A DNA stretch of 64,000 bases. Source: Vibrio mediterranei. GTDB taxonomy: Bacteria > Pseudomonadota > Gammaproteobacteria > Enterobacterales > Vibrionaceae. The notes beneath the pieces are model-generated. The model was not told the origin of the DNA. It searched no databases and was given only the letters and a program-made list of their open reading frames with translations. The stretch is taken from positions 1-64,000 of the forward strand of contig NZ_FLLQ01000001.1 in assembly GCF_900088415.1 (NCBI RefSeq). Reading direction: 5' to 3'. Positions within the stretch are counted from its first letter, which is position 1, and each line of letters opens with the position of its first letter. Shown here in pieces: positions 7,141 through 15,765 of the stretch. The translations under genes and the position numbers were made by a program.

Positions 7141-8040
7141 ATGGATAAGTATCGGAATATGCAGTTATTTTGTACGGTTGTCGATAGAGGCAGCTTCTCT
7201 AAGGCGGCTAAAGCGTTAGGTATTACCCCAGCAATAGTCGGCAGACATATTGCCGCTATGGAGGAATCGTTAGGATTTAGACTTCTGAATCGTACAACAC
7301 GCAGTATGCACCTTACCTCAGGTGGAAAAGCTTACTATCAGGGTGCGCAAACCGTATTGAGCCAGATAGAGCAATTAGAAGACTCGCTAACAACCGCCCA
7401 TCAGAATAATCCAGAAGGTCTTATTCGCTTGTCTGCTCCTGATGCAATGGGCCCGTTTCTAATGAAAGCTATTAAAGAATTTCGAACAGAATATTCGGGG
7501 ATTCGATTTGATCTCGCCTTATCTAACAGTAAGTCAAATCTGATTGAAGAGGAGATCGATCTTAGTATTCGATTCGCATTCGAGTTACAAGATTCATCTT
7601 ATATTGCGACTAAGCTTGGCGAGTCCGATTTTGGCTTGTATGCCGCTCCATCATATATAGATGAATATCAAGCCCCCTCTAATTACACAGAGCTAAAAAA
7701 ACATGACTGCCTACATATGGGAAGCTCAAGAGATGGAGACTACTGGATGCTTACTGTCGATGGTAAAAGCCTTTCGTATCGACAACCGTGGATAGCTGTA
7801 ATTTCAGACACAAATACGCTTATTCAAGCGACTGTGGATGGAATGGGTATCGCCATGATACCGAGCGTATTTGTTAATAAACACATAAGCGATGGCGACT
7901 TAGTCAAAATAGAAAATGTTGCTGAATTTCCAGTGGTCAATATTTACGGAATGTACCCAACACGTAAGCATGTGCCTTATAGGCTATCGTTGTTCTTAGA
8001 TTACCTAAAAACGAACTTTATCCATATCATCACTTCCTAA
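7141..8040 (+). CDS. LysR-family transcriptional regulator
   Basis: A 299-residue protein of standard LysR length. The N-terminal winged helix-turn-helix (about residues 3-60) includes GSFSKAAKALGITPAIVGRHI, and a two-lobed inducer-binding domain follows. It resembles the CrgA/DhcR-like branch, with RLSAPDAMGPFL at the linker-domain junction. It is transcribed away from the MBL-grxB-MFS operon with about 100 bp between the starts, the classic LysR arrangement, so that operon is its likely target. The inducer is unknown. Confidence 0.85.
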   Translation: MDKYRNMQLFCTVVDRGSFSKAAKALGITPAIVGRHIAAMEESLGFRLLNRTTRSMHLTSGGKAYYQGAQTVLSQIEQLEDSLTTAHQNNPEGLIRLSAPDAMGPFLMKAIKEFRTEYSGIRFDLALSNSKSNLIEEEIDLSIRFAFELQDSSYIATKLGESDFGLYAAPSYIDEYQAPSNYTELKKHDCLHMGSSRDGDYWMLTVDGKSLSYRQPWIAVISDTNTLIQATVDGMGIAMIPSVFVNKHISDGDLVKIENVAEFPVVNIYGMYPTRKHVPYRLSLFLDYLKTNFIHIITS

Positions 8041-8120
8041 GCAAATCTTAAAGTAGGATTAAATATGGTAGGGAAAATACACACACCTAAACTTTGTAGA
8101 GCACTGATTCTAACTCACTT

Positions 8121-8230
8121 TGGGGCAAAAATAAGCTAGCTTCGTCAGCCACCTTGTGGAGTGGACCACATGATTCAGTGGGCGTTGTCAGTAGATTCCT
8201 GCCTTCGCAGGAATGACAGGCTTTGAGTTT
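8121..8230 (+). repeat. Dispersed ~110-bp repeat, copy 2
   Basis: Same unit as at 3281, with the left block TGGGGCAAAAATAAGCTAGC identical and the hairpin ATTCCTGC-CTTC-GCAGGAAT at 8195-8214. The middle is slightly diverged (GTGGAGTGGACCACATG). It lies in the same orientation as copy 3, which begins 33 bp after its end. Confidence 0.8.
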
Positions 8231-8262
8231 GAGTATTTCCCAGTCACTAGTTCAACTCTGAA

Positions 8263-8371
8263 AGGGGCAATAATAAGCTAGCCTCGTCACTCAGTTTGCG
8301 AAATGGACCATATGATTAAGTGGGCGTTTTAGGTAGGTTCCTGCCTTCGCAGGAATGACAGGGTTTGAGTT
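8263..8371 (+). repeat. Dispersed ~110-bp repeat, copy 3
   Basis: Third copy, directly after copy 2. It starts with GGGGCAATAATAAGCTAGCC and shares TGGACCATATGATT with copy 1. Its hairpin TTCCTGC-CTTC-GCAGGAA is at about 8339-8356. In the middle it is closer to copy 1 than to its tandem neighbour, so the pair is unlikely to be a simple recent tandem duplication. The rest of the 8041-8558 gap shows nothing recognisable. Confidence 0.8.
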
Positions 8372-8558
8372 TGGGCATTTATTTTGGAACTCTGCTCAAC
8401 CTGAAAAAGAGCAGGGGAGTCGAAGAGTTACAGTGACGGATGTTGTAAATGTTAGCGCATTAATGAGTGATTACTCAAGATTTGACAGTTTGTGTTGGCG
8501 AAATGACCAGACTTGGCTAGCTTCATAGAGTGACTACACTAACGACAAGGAGAATGCG

Positions 8559-8828
8559 ATGGATTGTAGCTCGCTTGCGGTTTGCATGAATATTAACGGA
8601 ACGGATTTGACGTTAGCATGGGGACCTAACAAAACTAAACAGCAGTGTCTTGACGAATACCACAGTATAACGGCCGACCTTAATGCTAAAACCTATACGC
8701 TCAACCTGAAAGATCATGCTGGTTCAACGCTGGTTAAACCGATTTCACACCGAAAAGCCTCTGAATTAATGGACGAGTGGGGTGATATACAAAACAACTT
8801 GAACCAAGATCTAGATATCCACTGGTAG
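8559..8828 (+). CDS. Small soluble protein of unknown function (89 aa)
   Basis: An AAGGAG ribosome site lies seven bases before the ATG, and a strong hairpin follows the stop, so this is very likely a real gene. The product has a mixed strand/helix pattern (TDLTLAWGPNKTKQQ, then TYTLNLKDHAGSTLV) and an acidic C-terminus. No signal peptide or membrane helix and no family recognised. It is a single-gene unit between the repeat pair and the convergent ABC exporter. Confidence 0.65.
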   Translation: MDCSSLAVCMNINGTDLTLAWGPNKTKQQCLDEYHSITADLNAKTYTLNLKDHAGSTLVKPISHRKASELMDEWGDIQNNLNQDLDIHW

Positions 8829-8851
8829 CGGTTCGAATAGAAACTTCTATG

Positions 8852-8881
8852 CCCTTGTTTGGATTTGACCAAACAAGGGCT
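8852..8881. terminator. Hairpin terminator between convergent genes
   Basis: A perfect 12-bp stem (GCCCTTGTTTGG / CCAAACAAGGGC) with a six-base loop ATTTGA lies between the 89-aa gene and the convergent ABC exporter. No long T run follows on either strand, so it may act in both directions with modest strength or mainly protect 3' ends. Confidence 0.6.
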
Positions 8882-8912
8882 CTTACATTAATGATTTGTA
8901 CAACTGCCGCTA

Positions 8913-10694
8913 TTATCTCACGATGGGCTGTTTAAACTGTAGCTCCACCAAACGCTTATATAGTTCGCAATTTTCTAGCAACGAATGATGATCGCCAATA
9001 TCGACCAAACGACCATGGTCTAACACCGCAATTTGGTCTGCGTGCTGAATGGTTGAAAGACGGTGCGCGATGATGATAGTGGTTCTTCCGACCATTAACT
9101 CTTCTAATGCTTGTTGTACATGATGTTCACTCTCGCTATCGAGGGCGCTTGTGGCTTCATCAAGCAGAAGGATTTTTGGATCTTTGAGGATAGCGCGCGC
9201 AATAGCGATGCGTTGGCGTTGCCCTCCAGAAAGTCGCACGCCCCTTTCTCCTAAGAAGCTGTGGTAGCCATCTGGCAACTGCATGATGAAATCATGGGCA
9301 TGGGCTTTTTTCGCTGCTTCAATTACTTGCTCATCGGTCGCGTCTGGATTGCCGTAACGGATATTGTGAAAGACGTCGTGACTAAACAAAGCGGGCTGTT
9401 GTGGAACTAGGGCCATTTGCTTGCGAAGTTCGTGAGGGTCAAACTCTCGAATATCGACATTACCTAACTTCACTTGTCCGGCTTGAGGATCGTAGAAACG
9501 CTGCAAAAGCTCAAATACCGTTGTTTTACCTGCTCCAGACGGTCCAACGAGTGCAAGTACTTTGCCTTCGTCTGCTTTGAGGGTTAACCGTTCAGTGGCA
9601 GATTGAGAAGGTCGGGAAGGGTAATGGAAGGTTACATCGTCAAAGGTAACTTCAGATCGCAGCGTATTGGTAGCATTGAAGATGCTTTCTGGCGCCTTGA
9701 TATGGCTGTCAACTTGCAGGATTTCGACCAAGCGCTCGGTTGCGCCTGCAGCGCGTTGCAACTCACCTAAGACTTCTGAAATGGTCGCTAAAGAAGAAGC
9801 CACCATAATGGCGTAGAAAACAAAAGCACCAAGGTCACCGGCTGACATGGTGCCGTGGATCACGTCGCTGCCCCCAACCCAAAGCATGCCAGCAATAGCA
9901 GTAAAAACAATAACGATAACGCCAGAAATCAAGATAGCGCGCTGCTTAACGCGCCTACGTCCAATGTCATAAGCCCGTTCTACTTCCTCAGCAAAAGCCG
10001 CACGCTCTTGCGCCTCAAAACTGTAACTTTGGACCGTTTTGATATGTTCAATCGCTTCGCCTGCGTAGCTGCCTACGTCCGCCATAGAGTCTTGGCTTTG
10101 ACGTGAGAGTGCTCTTACACGACGCCCGTAGAACAAGATGGGAATCAAAATAAACGGAACCGATGCTAACACAATGAGCGTCAACTTAATGTTGGTGGCA
10201 AACAGCATGATAATCGCACCAATACACATAAGCGCACTGCGCATTGCCATAGAAAAAGAAGAACCAATGATACTTTGCAATAGCGTCGTATCCGTGGTGA
10301 TTCGAGACATGATATCGCCGCTGCCGTTGGTCTCAAAATAACTCGGATGCAGGGTAATGATGTGATTGAATACCGCGAGGCGAATATCTGCGCTGACGCG
10401 TTCACCAACAGAAGAAACTAAATAGAATCTAAAAAAGGTGCCAATGGAAATGCACACGGTGACCAACATGATAAATTGAATCGCATTACCCAAGTCTTGC
10501 AGTGATTGCTGAGCAAAGCCTTGGTCAATTAAGATTCGAACCCCATGACCAACAGAGAGAGTGAGGCCTGCGGTGAAGATGAGTGCTACCAGAGCCGCAA
10601 ATACTTTGGCTTGGTAAGGGCGAATGAAGTTAACCAGTTCTAATAGAATACCTAAGTTTTTGCTCTTAGCTCTGGATTGCTCTTGTTGTTGCAT
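8913..10694 (-). CDS. ABC exporter half-transporter (MsbA/LmrA-type, fused TMD-NBD)
   Basis: The 593-residue protein has an N-terminal transmembrane domain of six helices (about residues 20-320), including the coupling region SRITTDTTLLQS typical of ABCB exporters. An ATPase domain follows with Walker A GPSGAGKTT, signature LSGGQRQRIAIARAI, Walker B ILLLDEATSALD and the switch histidine in IIAHRLSTIQ. It would work as a homodimer in the inner membrane. Substrate is not evident, but lipid or drug export is usual for the family. It is a single-gene unit, divergent from the oligosaccharide operon, and one of a pair of palindromic sites (10747-10770) lies about 50 bp before its start. Confidence 0.85.
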   Translation of the reverse strand: MQQQEQSRAKSKNLGILLELVNFIRPYQAKVFAALVALIFTAGLTLSVGHGVRILIDQGFAQQSLQDLGNAIQFIMLVTVCISIGTFFRFYLVSSVGERVSADIRLAVFNHIITLHPSYFETNGSGDIMSRITTDTTLLQSIIGSSFSMAMRSALMCIGAIIMLFATNIKLTLIVLASVPFILIPILFYGRRVRALSRQSQDSMADVGSYAGEAIEHIKTVQSYSFEAQERAAFAEEVERAYDIGRRRVKQRAILISGVIVIVFTAIAGMLWVGGSDVIHGTMSAGDLGAFVFYAIMVASSLATISEVLGELQRAAGATERLVEILQVDSHIKAPESIFNATNTLRSEVTFDDVTFHYPSRPSQSATERLTLKADEGKVLALVGPSGAGKTTVFELLQRFYDPQAGQVKLGNVDIREFDPHELRKQMALVPQQPALFSHDVFHNIRYGNPDATDEQVIEAAKKAHAHDFIMQLPDGYHSFLGERGVRLSGGQRQRIAIARAILKDPKILLLDEATSALDSESEHHVQQALEELMVGRTTIIIAHRLSTIQHADQIAVLDHGRLVDIGDHHSLLENCELYKRLVELQFKQPIVR

Positions 10695-10746
10695 TGATGT
10701 GCCTAATCGTTCGCTTTATTACTTAAGGTTATGGGGGTGGATTAAC

Positions 10747-10770
10747 AAATAGCAACACTATTGCCTATTT
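10747..10770. promoter_or_regulatory. Candidate operator, site 1
   Basis: An imperfect palindrome, AAATAGcAA-CACTA-TTGcCTATTT, lies 53 bp upstream of the ABC exporter start. It shares the pattern ATAG(G)CAA-N4/5-TTGCC with 10923-10944, in the same divergent intergenic region. The symmetry and repetition suggest a dimeric repressor site. The protein that binds is not known. The LacI regulator of this locus is one candidate. Confidence 0.35.
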
Positions 10771-10922
10771 CTGATCCCAAAAGCGTGAGCTTGAATAGCC
10801 AGAGAATGAATTTTCATGAAATATTTCAACCTAAATCAATGATTAATATAAGTTAAATTATGCAAATTATAGAAAAGTTTCATGAGTGAGAAGGTTTCTG
10901 TGCAACGCTTTTTAGTTTTAAC

Positions 10923-10944
10923 AAATAGGCAACCCATTGCCGAT
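10923..10944. promoter_or_regulatory. Candidate operator, site 2
   Basis: AAATAGGCAA-CCCA-TTGCCGAT, a near-palindrome matching site 1, lies about 105 bp upstream of the first binding-protein gene. Two sites about 175 bp apart could allow looping. The rest of the 10695-11049 gap is AT-rich and otherwise unremarkable. Confidence 0.35.
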
Positions 10945-11049
10945 CCAATGTGGTCTTAGTCACGTTTATAAACCGAATTCCTCGCTAGTATCCTTGAAAA
11001 ACAACGATAACGAACTTCGCCTACACAGTTCATAAACAAGGATAGATAG

Positions 11050-12705
11050 ATGAAAAAAACGCTGCTTCTTACTTCTGCAATTGCTGCATCAATGGTTATC
11101 CCCGCTCACGCTGAAGAGTCGTCTTCCATGCCAAACTTGAAGATTCTCAATGAATTCTCAACTGGCTGGGTGCGTAACTTTAACCCTTGGTTTGGTGGTC
11201 GTTCAGACTTTGCTTATGAGTCGCTATACATCTTCGATATCTTAGACTCGAAAAACGTCCATCCTTGGCTAGCAACAGGCTATGAACTGAGCGATGATTT
11301 GACGGTACTGACTGTTGATCTTCGTGAGGGTGTTCTTTGGTCTGATGGGAAACCGTTCACGGCTGATGATGTTGTGTTTACTTACGAGTATCCGAAAGCA
11401 CATCCAGAGATCGATACCGGCGGTGTCAGCGGTAAAGTTGACAAAGTCGAGAAGGTTAATGACCTACAAGTTAAAATCTATCTAAAAGAACCGAATGCGT
11501 TTGCAGCGCGCGATGTTCTTGGTGAAACGGTTCGTATCGTCCCTAAACATATTTGGGAAGGTAATGATTCGCCAGCCCAAAGCACGAATGATAACCCAGT
11601 GGGCACGGGCCCATTCACAGAAATCCAGCGTTTTACACCACAAGTTTATGTTCAGTGTCGTAACCCAAATTATTGGAATAAAGACCTCAAAATTGACTGT
11701 TTAGAGTTCCCGCAATTCTCAAGTAACGATGCAGCGCTAGAGATGCTTTCAAAAGGAATCGTGGACTGGGCAGGTATCTTTATTCCTGATATCGAGCGTA
11801 CGTTTGTTTCTAAACATCCAAATAACAAGTACTGGTTCCCATCAAACGATGGTGTTCGAATCACATTCAACTACAAAACAGAGAATGAAGGCGCAAATAA
11901 AGCCTTCCATGATGTGAACTTCCGTAAAGCTGTAAGCCTATCAATGGACCGAGAAGCCATGATGATGATTGGCTCCTATGGTTACGTTGTCGGTGGAAAC
12001 CCAGCAACAAACTTACCAAAAGGTATGTGGAATTGGCGTGACGAACAAGCCGACAAAACTTGGGCTGAAGTGAACCAGTACGACATTAACAAAGCTAAGC
12101 AGTTATTAGCAGACGGCGGTTACAAAGATACTAATGGAGACGGCTTTGTTGAGAACCCAGATGGTAGCAAGTTAACCTTTAAGATCCAGGTACCAAGTGG
12201 TTGGAGTGATTGGGTAAACAACACTTCTATTGCGGTAGAAGGTCTGCGCATGGCAGGTATCGATGCAACGGTAATTACTCCAGAAGCTAATGCGTATGCG
12301 AAAAACTGGGAAACAGCGAACTTCGATGCCACATTCGGTGCAGGTTCGATGCAATCTTCAGTATGGAAGTTCTACGATTTCACTATGGGTTCTGAATACG
12401 TACAAAGCCCAGTGTGGTGGTCTACTACCGTTAGTAACTATGTTGACCCACAACTTGACCAGTGGATCTCAGAGCTAGGTTTGACTAAAGACGAAGATCA
12501 ACAGAAGAAAATTGCGGCTAACGTAGAACGTTACTTTGCCGAAAATGTGATTCAAATTCCTCTTTACTACAACGGTATCTGGTATGCATATAACGACTCT
12601 CGCTTCGAAGGTTGGGCTAATGAAGATAATCAAATTGGTCACCCTGCACCTTGGAATGGCATGAGCCGTCTTGTTCACCTAATGAACCTAAAACCGAAAG
12701 GTTAA
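11050..12705 (+). CDS. Oligosaccharide ABC importer, binding protein (SBP family 5, CBP-like)
   Basis: The 551-residue protein has a signal peptide (about residues 1-21, ending AHA). The body is a family 5 solute-binding protein: an early NFNPWFGG segment, LREGVLWSDGKPFTADDV, VGTGPF and a C-terminal LVHLMNLKPKG. This branch includes the Vibrio chitin-oligosaccharide-binding protein CBP and cello/laminari-oligosaccharide binders. The downstream GH3 enzyme points to beta-glucan oligosaccharides. It opens a six-gene operon with two permeases, two ATPases and the GH3 gene. A terminator-like hairpin after it would let it be made in excess of the membrane parts. Confidence 0.88.
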   Translation: MKKTLLLTSAIAASMVIPAHAEESSSMPNLKILNEFSTGWVRNFNPWFGGRSDFAYESLYIFDILDSKNVHPWLATGYELSDDLTVLTVDLREGVLWSDGKPFTADDVVFTYEYPKAHPEIDTGGVSGKVDKVEKVNDLQVKIYLKEPNAFAARDVLGETVRIVPKHIWEGNDSPAQSTNDNPVGTGPFTEIQRFTPQVYVQCRNPNYWNKDLKIDCLEFPQFSSNDAALEMLSKGIVDWAGIFIPDIERTFVSKHPNNKYWFPSNDGVRITFNYKTENEGANKAFHDVNFRKAVSLSMDREAMMMIGSYGYVVGGNPATNLPKGMWNWRDEQADKTWAEVNQYDINKAKQLLADGGYKDTNGDGFVENPDGSKLTFKIQVPSGWSDWVNNTSIAVEGLRMAGIDATVITPEANAYAKNWETANFDATFGAGSMQSSVWKFYDFTMGSEYVQSPVWWSTTVSNYVDPQLDQWISELGLTKDEDQQKKIAANVERYFAENVIQIPLYYNGIWYAYNDSRFEGWANEDNQIGHPAPWNGMSRLVHLMNLKPKG

Positions 12706-12713
12706 TCCAGTTT

Positions 12714-12791
12714 AGCGTGGTCTCTTGAGCGAGGGAGGCTGCGCTTTTTTCTCTCACTTCTCTTACTTGTCGGCTCCCCATAAGGGGGAGC
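12714..12791 (+). terminator. Internal attenuator / mRNA-protecting hairpins after the binding-protein gene
   Basis: Two structures lie between the binding-protein and permease genes. The first is an imperfect stem, AGCG...CTC pairing with GAG...CGCT, followed by six T residues at 12745-12750. The second is a perfect 7-bp hairpin, GCTCCCC/GGGGAGC, at 12773-12791. Such elements usually stop part of the transcription and protect the upstream message. Confidence 0.55.
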
Positions 12792-12821
12792 TGAGGGGAA
12801 AGTCTAATTGGAATTTAGGTT

Positions 12822-13811
12822 ATGAGATATTTATTAAGCCGATTTGGCTTCTATTTGCTGGCCTTTGTCGCCGCAGTAACCATTAACTTTTTCTTGCCAA
12901 GATTGATGCCTGGTGACCCAATTCAATCATTTTTGGGGCGTCTTGCACAAAATGGTGGGCAAATTACACCAGAGACCATCGCTTCTCTTGAAGCTCTTTA
13001 TGGTTATTCCACCAATACTCCACTGTTTCAACAGTTTTTAACTTACCTACAAAGCATCATGACGGGTGAGTGGGGAACATCGACACGTTTCTTCCAACCT
13101 GTATTTGATGTTCTTGGCCGTGGCATGTTGTGGACGTTGTTGTTGGTTGGTTCTTACCTTGTCGTGTCTTATACCATCACAACGTTGCTCGGTATTTGGG
13201 TGGCTTGGAAGCGAGGCACGTGGGTCGATTCTGTCATCACTGTGGGTTCGGTAGTGATATCGTCGATTCCTGCCGTAGTAATGGCTCTACTTATGTACTT
13301 TATCTTTGCATCAGATCTCGGCTGGTTTCCGACGAGTTATGCGTACGACCCATCGCTCGATCCTGCAATGAGCTTTGAATTTGTCAGCAGTGTGGCTTAT
13401 CACTTAGCACTGCCATTGTTCAGCATGGTACTGCTTGGAATGGGCAACGTTATGGGCATGCGTTCCAACATGATCAACCAGCTTGGTGAAGACTTTATTG
13501 TCATGGGCTGGGCTAAAGGTGTGAAAGACAAAAAGGTGATGTTGCAATACGGTGCGCGCAACGCAGTGCTGCCAATGATCACTACATTTGCTATGTCGGT
13601 TGGCGCCATCTTTGCGGGCTCGCTGATTATCGAAATCATATTCAATTACCCGGGATTAGGACAGGTCATGTTCCAAGCCATGCTTGCGCGTGATTACCCG
13701 TTGATTCAAGGCTACCTGCTTATCATGACCATCATGGTATTGGGCGCTAACTTTATCGCAGATTTACTGCTGTTCGTGCTTGACCCACGTCTTCGCACTG
13801 AGTTGGGTTAA
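12822..13811 (+). CDS. Oligosaccharide ABC importer, permease 1 (DppB/OppB type)
   Basis: A 329-residue inner-membrane protein with six predicted helices. The N-terminus, RFGFYLLAFVAAVTINFFLPRLMPGDP, is the usual start of OppB/DppB permeases. The EAA-like coupling loop is seen as YGARNAVLPMITTFAMSVG, and the C-terminus ends with LLLFVLDPRLR. It would form the membrane channel with the next gene product. The gap to the next gene is 13 bp, carrying an AAAGGAG ribosome site. Confidence 0.88.
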   Translation: MRYLLSRFGFYLLAFVAAVTINFFLPRLMPGDPIQSFLGRLAQNGGQITPETIASLEALYGYSTNTPLFQQFLTYLQSIMTGEWGTSTRFFQPVFDVLGRGMLWTLLLVGSYLVVSYTITTLLGIWVAWKRGTWVDSVITVGSVVISSIPAVVMALLMYFIFASDLGWFPTSYAYDPSLDPAMSFEFVSSVAYHLALPLFSMVLLGMGNVMGMRSNMINQLGEDFIVMGWAKGVKDKKVMLQYGARNAVLPMITTFAMSVGAIFAGSLIIEIIFNYPGLGQVMFQAMLARDYPLIQGYLLIMTIMVLGANFIADLLLFVLDPRLRTELG

Positions 13812-13824
13812 AGGAGTTAAGAGC

Positions 13825-14763
13825 ATGAAATACTTTAAAATGGCTAAACAATTTTTCTTGGATAACCCCAAAGCTGCGGTTGGGATCTTCTTAGTCGCAA
13901 CAGTGGTGTTGATGTGTGTTTTTGCACCGCTGCTTACCGATGTATTGCCGGGAGCTCGCGTTGGTCGACCACACCAAGCTCCAAACCCAGACAATATTCT
14001 AGGTACGACGCGAATGGGACGTGATGTCTGGTCTCAGCTCCTTTACGGTGGTCGCGTTTCGCTTATGGTTGGCTTCGTCGCTGGCACGTTTGTGATTGTA
14101 ATGGCGATGGTGATAGGTATCGCTTCCGGTTACTTCGGTGGTGTGATTGATAACGTATTATCATTCTTTACTAACCTAGTGATGGTTATTCCAAGCCTAC
14201 CGTTAATGCTGGTATTGGCTGCGTTCTTAGACCAAGTATCGCCTCTGGTTATCGCGATAATAATTGGTGCGACGTCATGGCCGTGGGGAGCTCGCGTACT
14301 ACGTGCTCAGACCTTAGCGATTCGAAATAAGGACTTTGTCCACGCCGCTGAAGTGATGGGTGAAACCAAACCGAGAATGCTGTTTGCTGAAATTATGCCA
14401 AATATGATGTCGATTCTGGCGAGTAGTTTTATTGGTACGGTCATCTACGCCATTATGACGCAAGCGACCTTAGAGTTTATTGGGTTGGGCGACCCTCTTG
14501 CAGTGACGTGGGGCGGTATGTTGTACAACGCCGACCAAACTTCTGCGATACGTATCGGTGCGTGGTGGGAAATTATGGCCCCTTCTGTTGCGTTAGCATC
14601 GGTCGCCATTGGTCTAGCGCTTATCAACTTCTCGATTGATGAAATATCAAACCCGAAACTGAAAGCTCAACGAATCATGGCCCGTTATCGTCGTGAAGAG
14701 AAGAAAGCAGCGAAACAAGCTGCGAAGCAACAGCGCTTAGAAATGGAGAGTACCAATGGTTAA
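13825..14763 (+). CDS. Oligosaccharide ABC importer, permease 2 (DppC/OppC type)
   Basis: The ATG at 13825 has an AAAGGAG site and gives a 312-residue protein. A longer frame from 13780 would overlap the first permease. The N-terminal cytoplasmic piece is followed by one helix, then LGTTRMGRDVWSQLLYGGRVSL, the hallmark of the OppC family. Five further helices and an EAA loop (HAAEVMGETKPRMLFAEI) follow. A lysine/alanine-rich C-terminal tail is unusual in its charge density. The last 8 bp overlap the first ATPase gene. Confidence 0.88.
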   Translation: MKYFKMAKQFFLDNPKAAVGIFLVATVVLMCVFAPLLTDVLPGARVGRPHQAPNPDNILGTTRMGRDVWSQLLYGGRVSLMVGFVAGTFVIVMAMVIGIASGYFGGVIDNVLSFFTNLVMVIPSLPLMLVLAAFLDQVSPLVIAIIIGATSWPWGARVLRAQTLAIRNKDFVHAAEVMGETKPRMLFAEIMPNMMSILASSFIGTVIYAIMTQATLEFIGLGDPLAVTWGGMLYNADQTSAIRIGAWWEIMAPSVALASVAIGLALINFSIDEISNPKLKAQRIMARYRREEKKAAKQAAKQQRLEMESTNG

Positions 14764-15763
14764 TTTCACACATACAGAAACGTCTAAGTTGGTGGATGTC
14801 CGAAATCTCTGCGTCGACTACGTGACTTTTGATGGCAAAGTTCGTGCAGTGAATAACGTCAGCTTTCACATTAACCGTGGCGAGATTTTAGGGCTAGCGG
14901 GCGAGTCAGGTTGCGGTAAGTCAACTATTGCTTACTCGCTAATGCGTTTGCACAGACCGCCTGCATTGATCTCTGAAGGTGAAATCCTATTCGAAGGTCA
15001 AGATGTACTGAAAATGGATGACGATGAGTTAAGAAACTTCCGCTGGAAGGATACGTCGATGGTTTTCCAAAGCGCAATGAACTGTTTAAACCCAGTGAAA
15101 ACCATTGAATATCAGTTCTTTGATATTTTCGATGCTCATGGTTTGGTATCTAGCCGAGAGGAATCCATTGAGAAAGCGAAAGAGTTGCTCCGTATCGTAG
15201 ATATTCCAACAGAGCGTCTGTTTGACTACCCACACCAGTTTTCTGGTGGTATGAGACAACGAGTTGTCATTGCTATGGCGTTAGCTCTAAATCCAAAGCT
15301 ACTTATTATGGATGAACCTACTACTGCACTTGATGTGGTGGTACAACGCGAAATCCTGCAAAAAGTGTATGAGCTTAAAGAGCGTTTTGGTTTCTCTATT
15401 TTGTTTATTACCCATGACCTCAGTTTGATGGTGGAGCTATGTGACCGTATTGGCATCATGTACTCAGGTCAACTGGTGGAGCTCGCACCATCGAAGATCA
15501 TTTTGCAGCAACCAAACCATCCTTATGCACATGGCTTGGGTGACTCATTCCCGACGTTAAAAGGTGAGTTACAAGAGATGAAAGGAATTCCAGGTTCGCC
15601 TCTCGATCTAAAAAATGTGCCTTCAGGCTGTCGTTTTGCGCCTCGCTGTTTTAAAGCCACTGCACAGTGCCGAACACAAGAACCTAATTTGGTCAGCTTA
15701 GGAGAGTCGCGTTGGGTGGCTTGTCATACTCCACTACAACTTGAAGCCGAAGGAGTGGCGTAA
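14756..15763 (+). CDS. Oligosaccharide ABC importer, ATPase 1 (DppD/OppD type)
   Basis: A 335-residue ATPase with Walker A GESGCGKST, signature FSGGMRQRVVIAMAL and Walker B LLIMDEPTTALD. The C-terminal Opp/Dpp domain has the conserved cysteine cluster (CRFAPRCFKATAQC), known in this family to hold an iron-sulfur cluster. Together with the following ATPase it would drive import. The start overlaps the permease gene by 8 bp and has a GGAG site, suggesting translational coupling. Confidence 0.88.
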   Translation: MVNFTHTETSKLVDVRNLCVDYVTFDGKVRAVNNVSFHINRGEILGLAGESGCGKSTIAYSLMRLHRPPALISEGEILFEGQDVLKMDDDELRNFRWKDTSMVFQSAMNCLNPVKTIEYQFFDIFDAHGLVSSREESIEKAKELLRIVDIPTERLFDYPHQFSGGMRQRVVIAMALALNPKLLIMDEPTTALDVVVQREILQKVYELKERFGFSILFITHDLSLMVELCDRIGIMYSGQLVELAPSKIILQQPNHPYAHGLGDSFPTLKGELQEMKGIPGSPLDLKNVPSGCRFAPRCFKATAQCRTQEPNLVSLGESRWVACHTPLQLEAEGVA

Positions 15764-15765
15764 TT

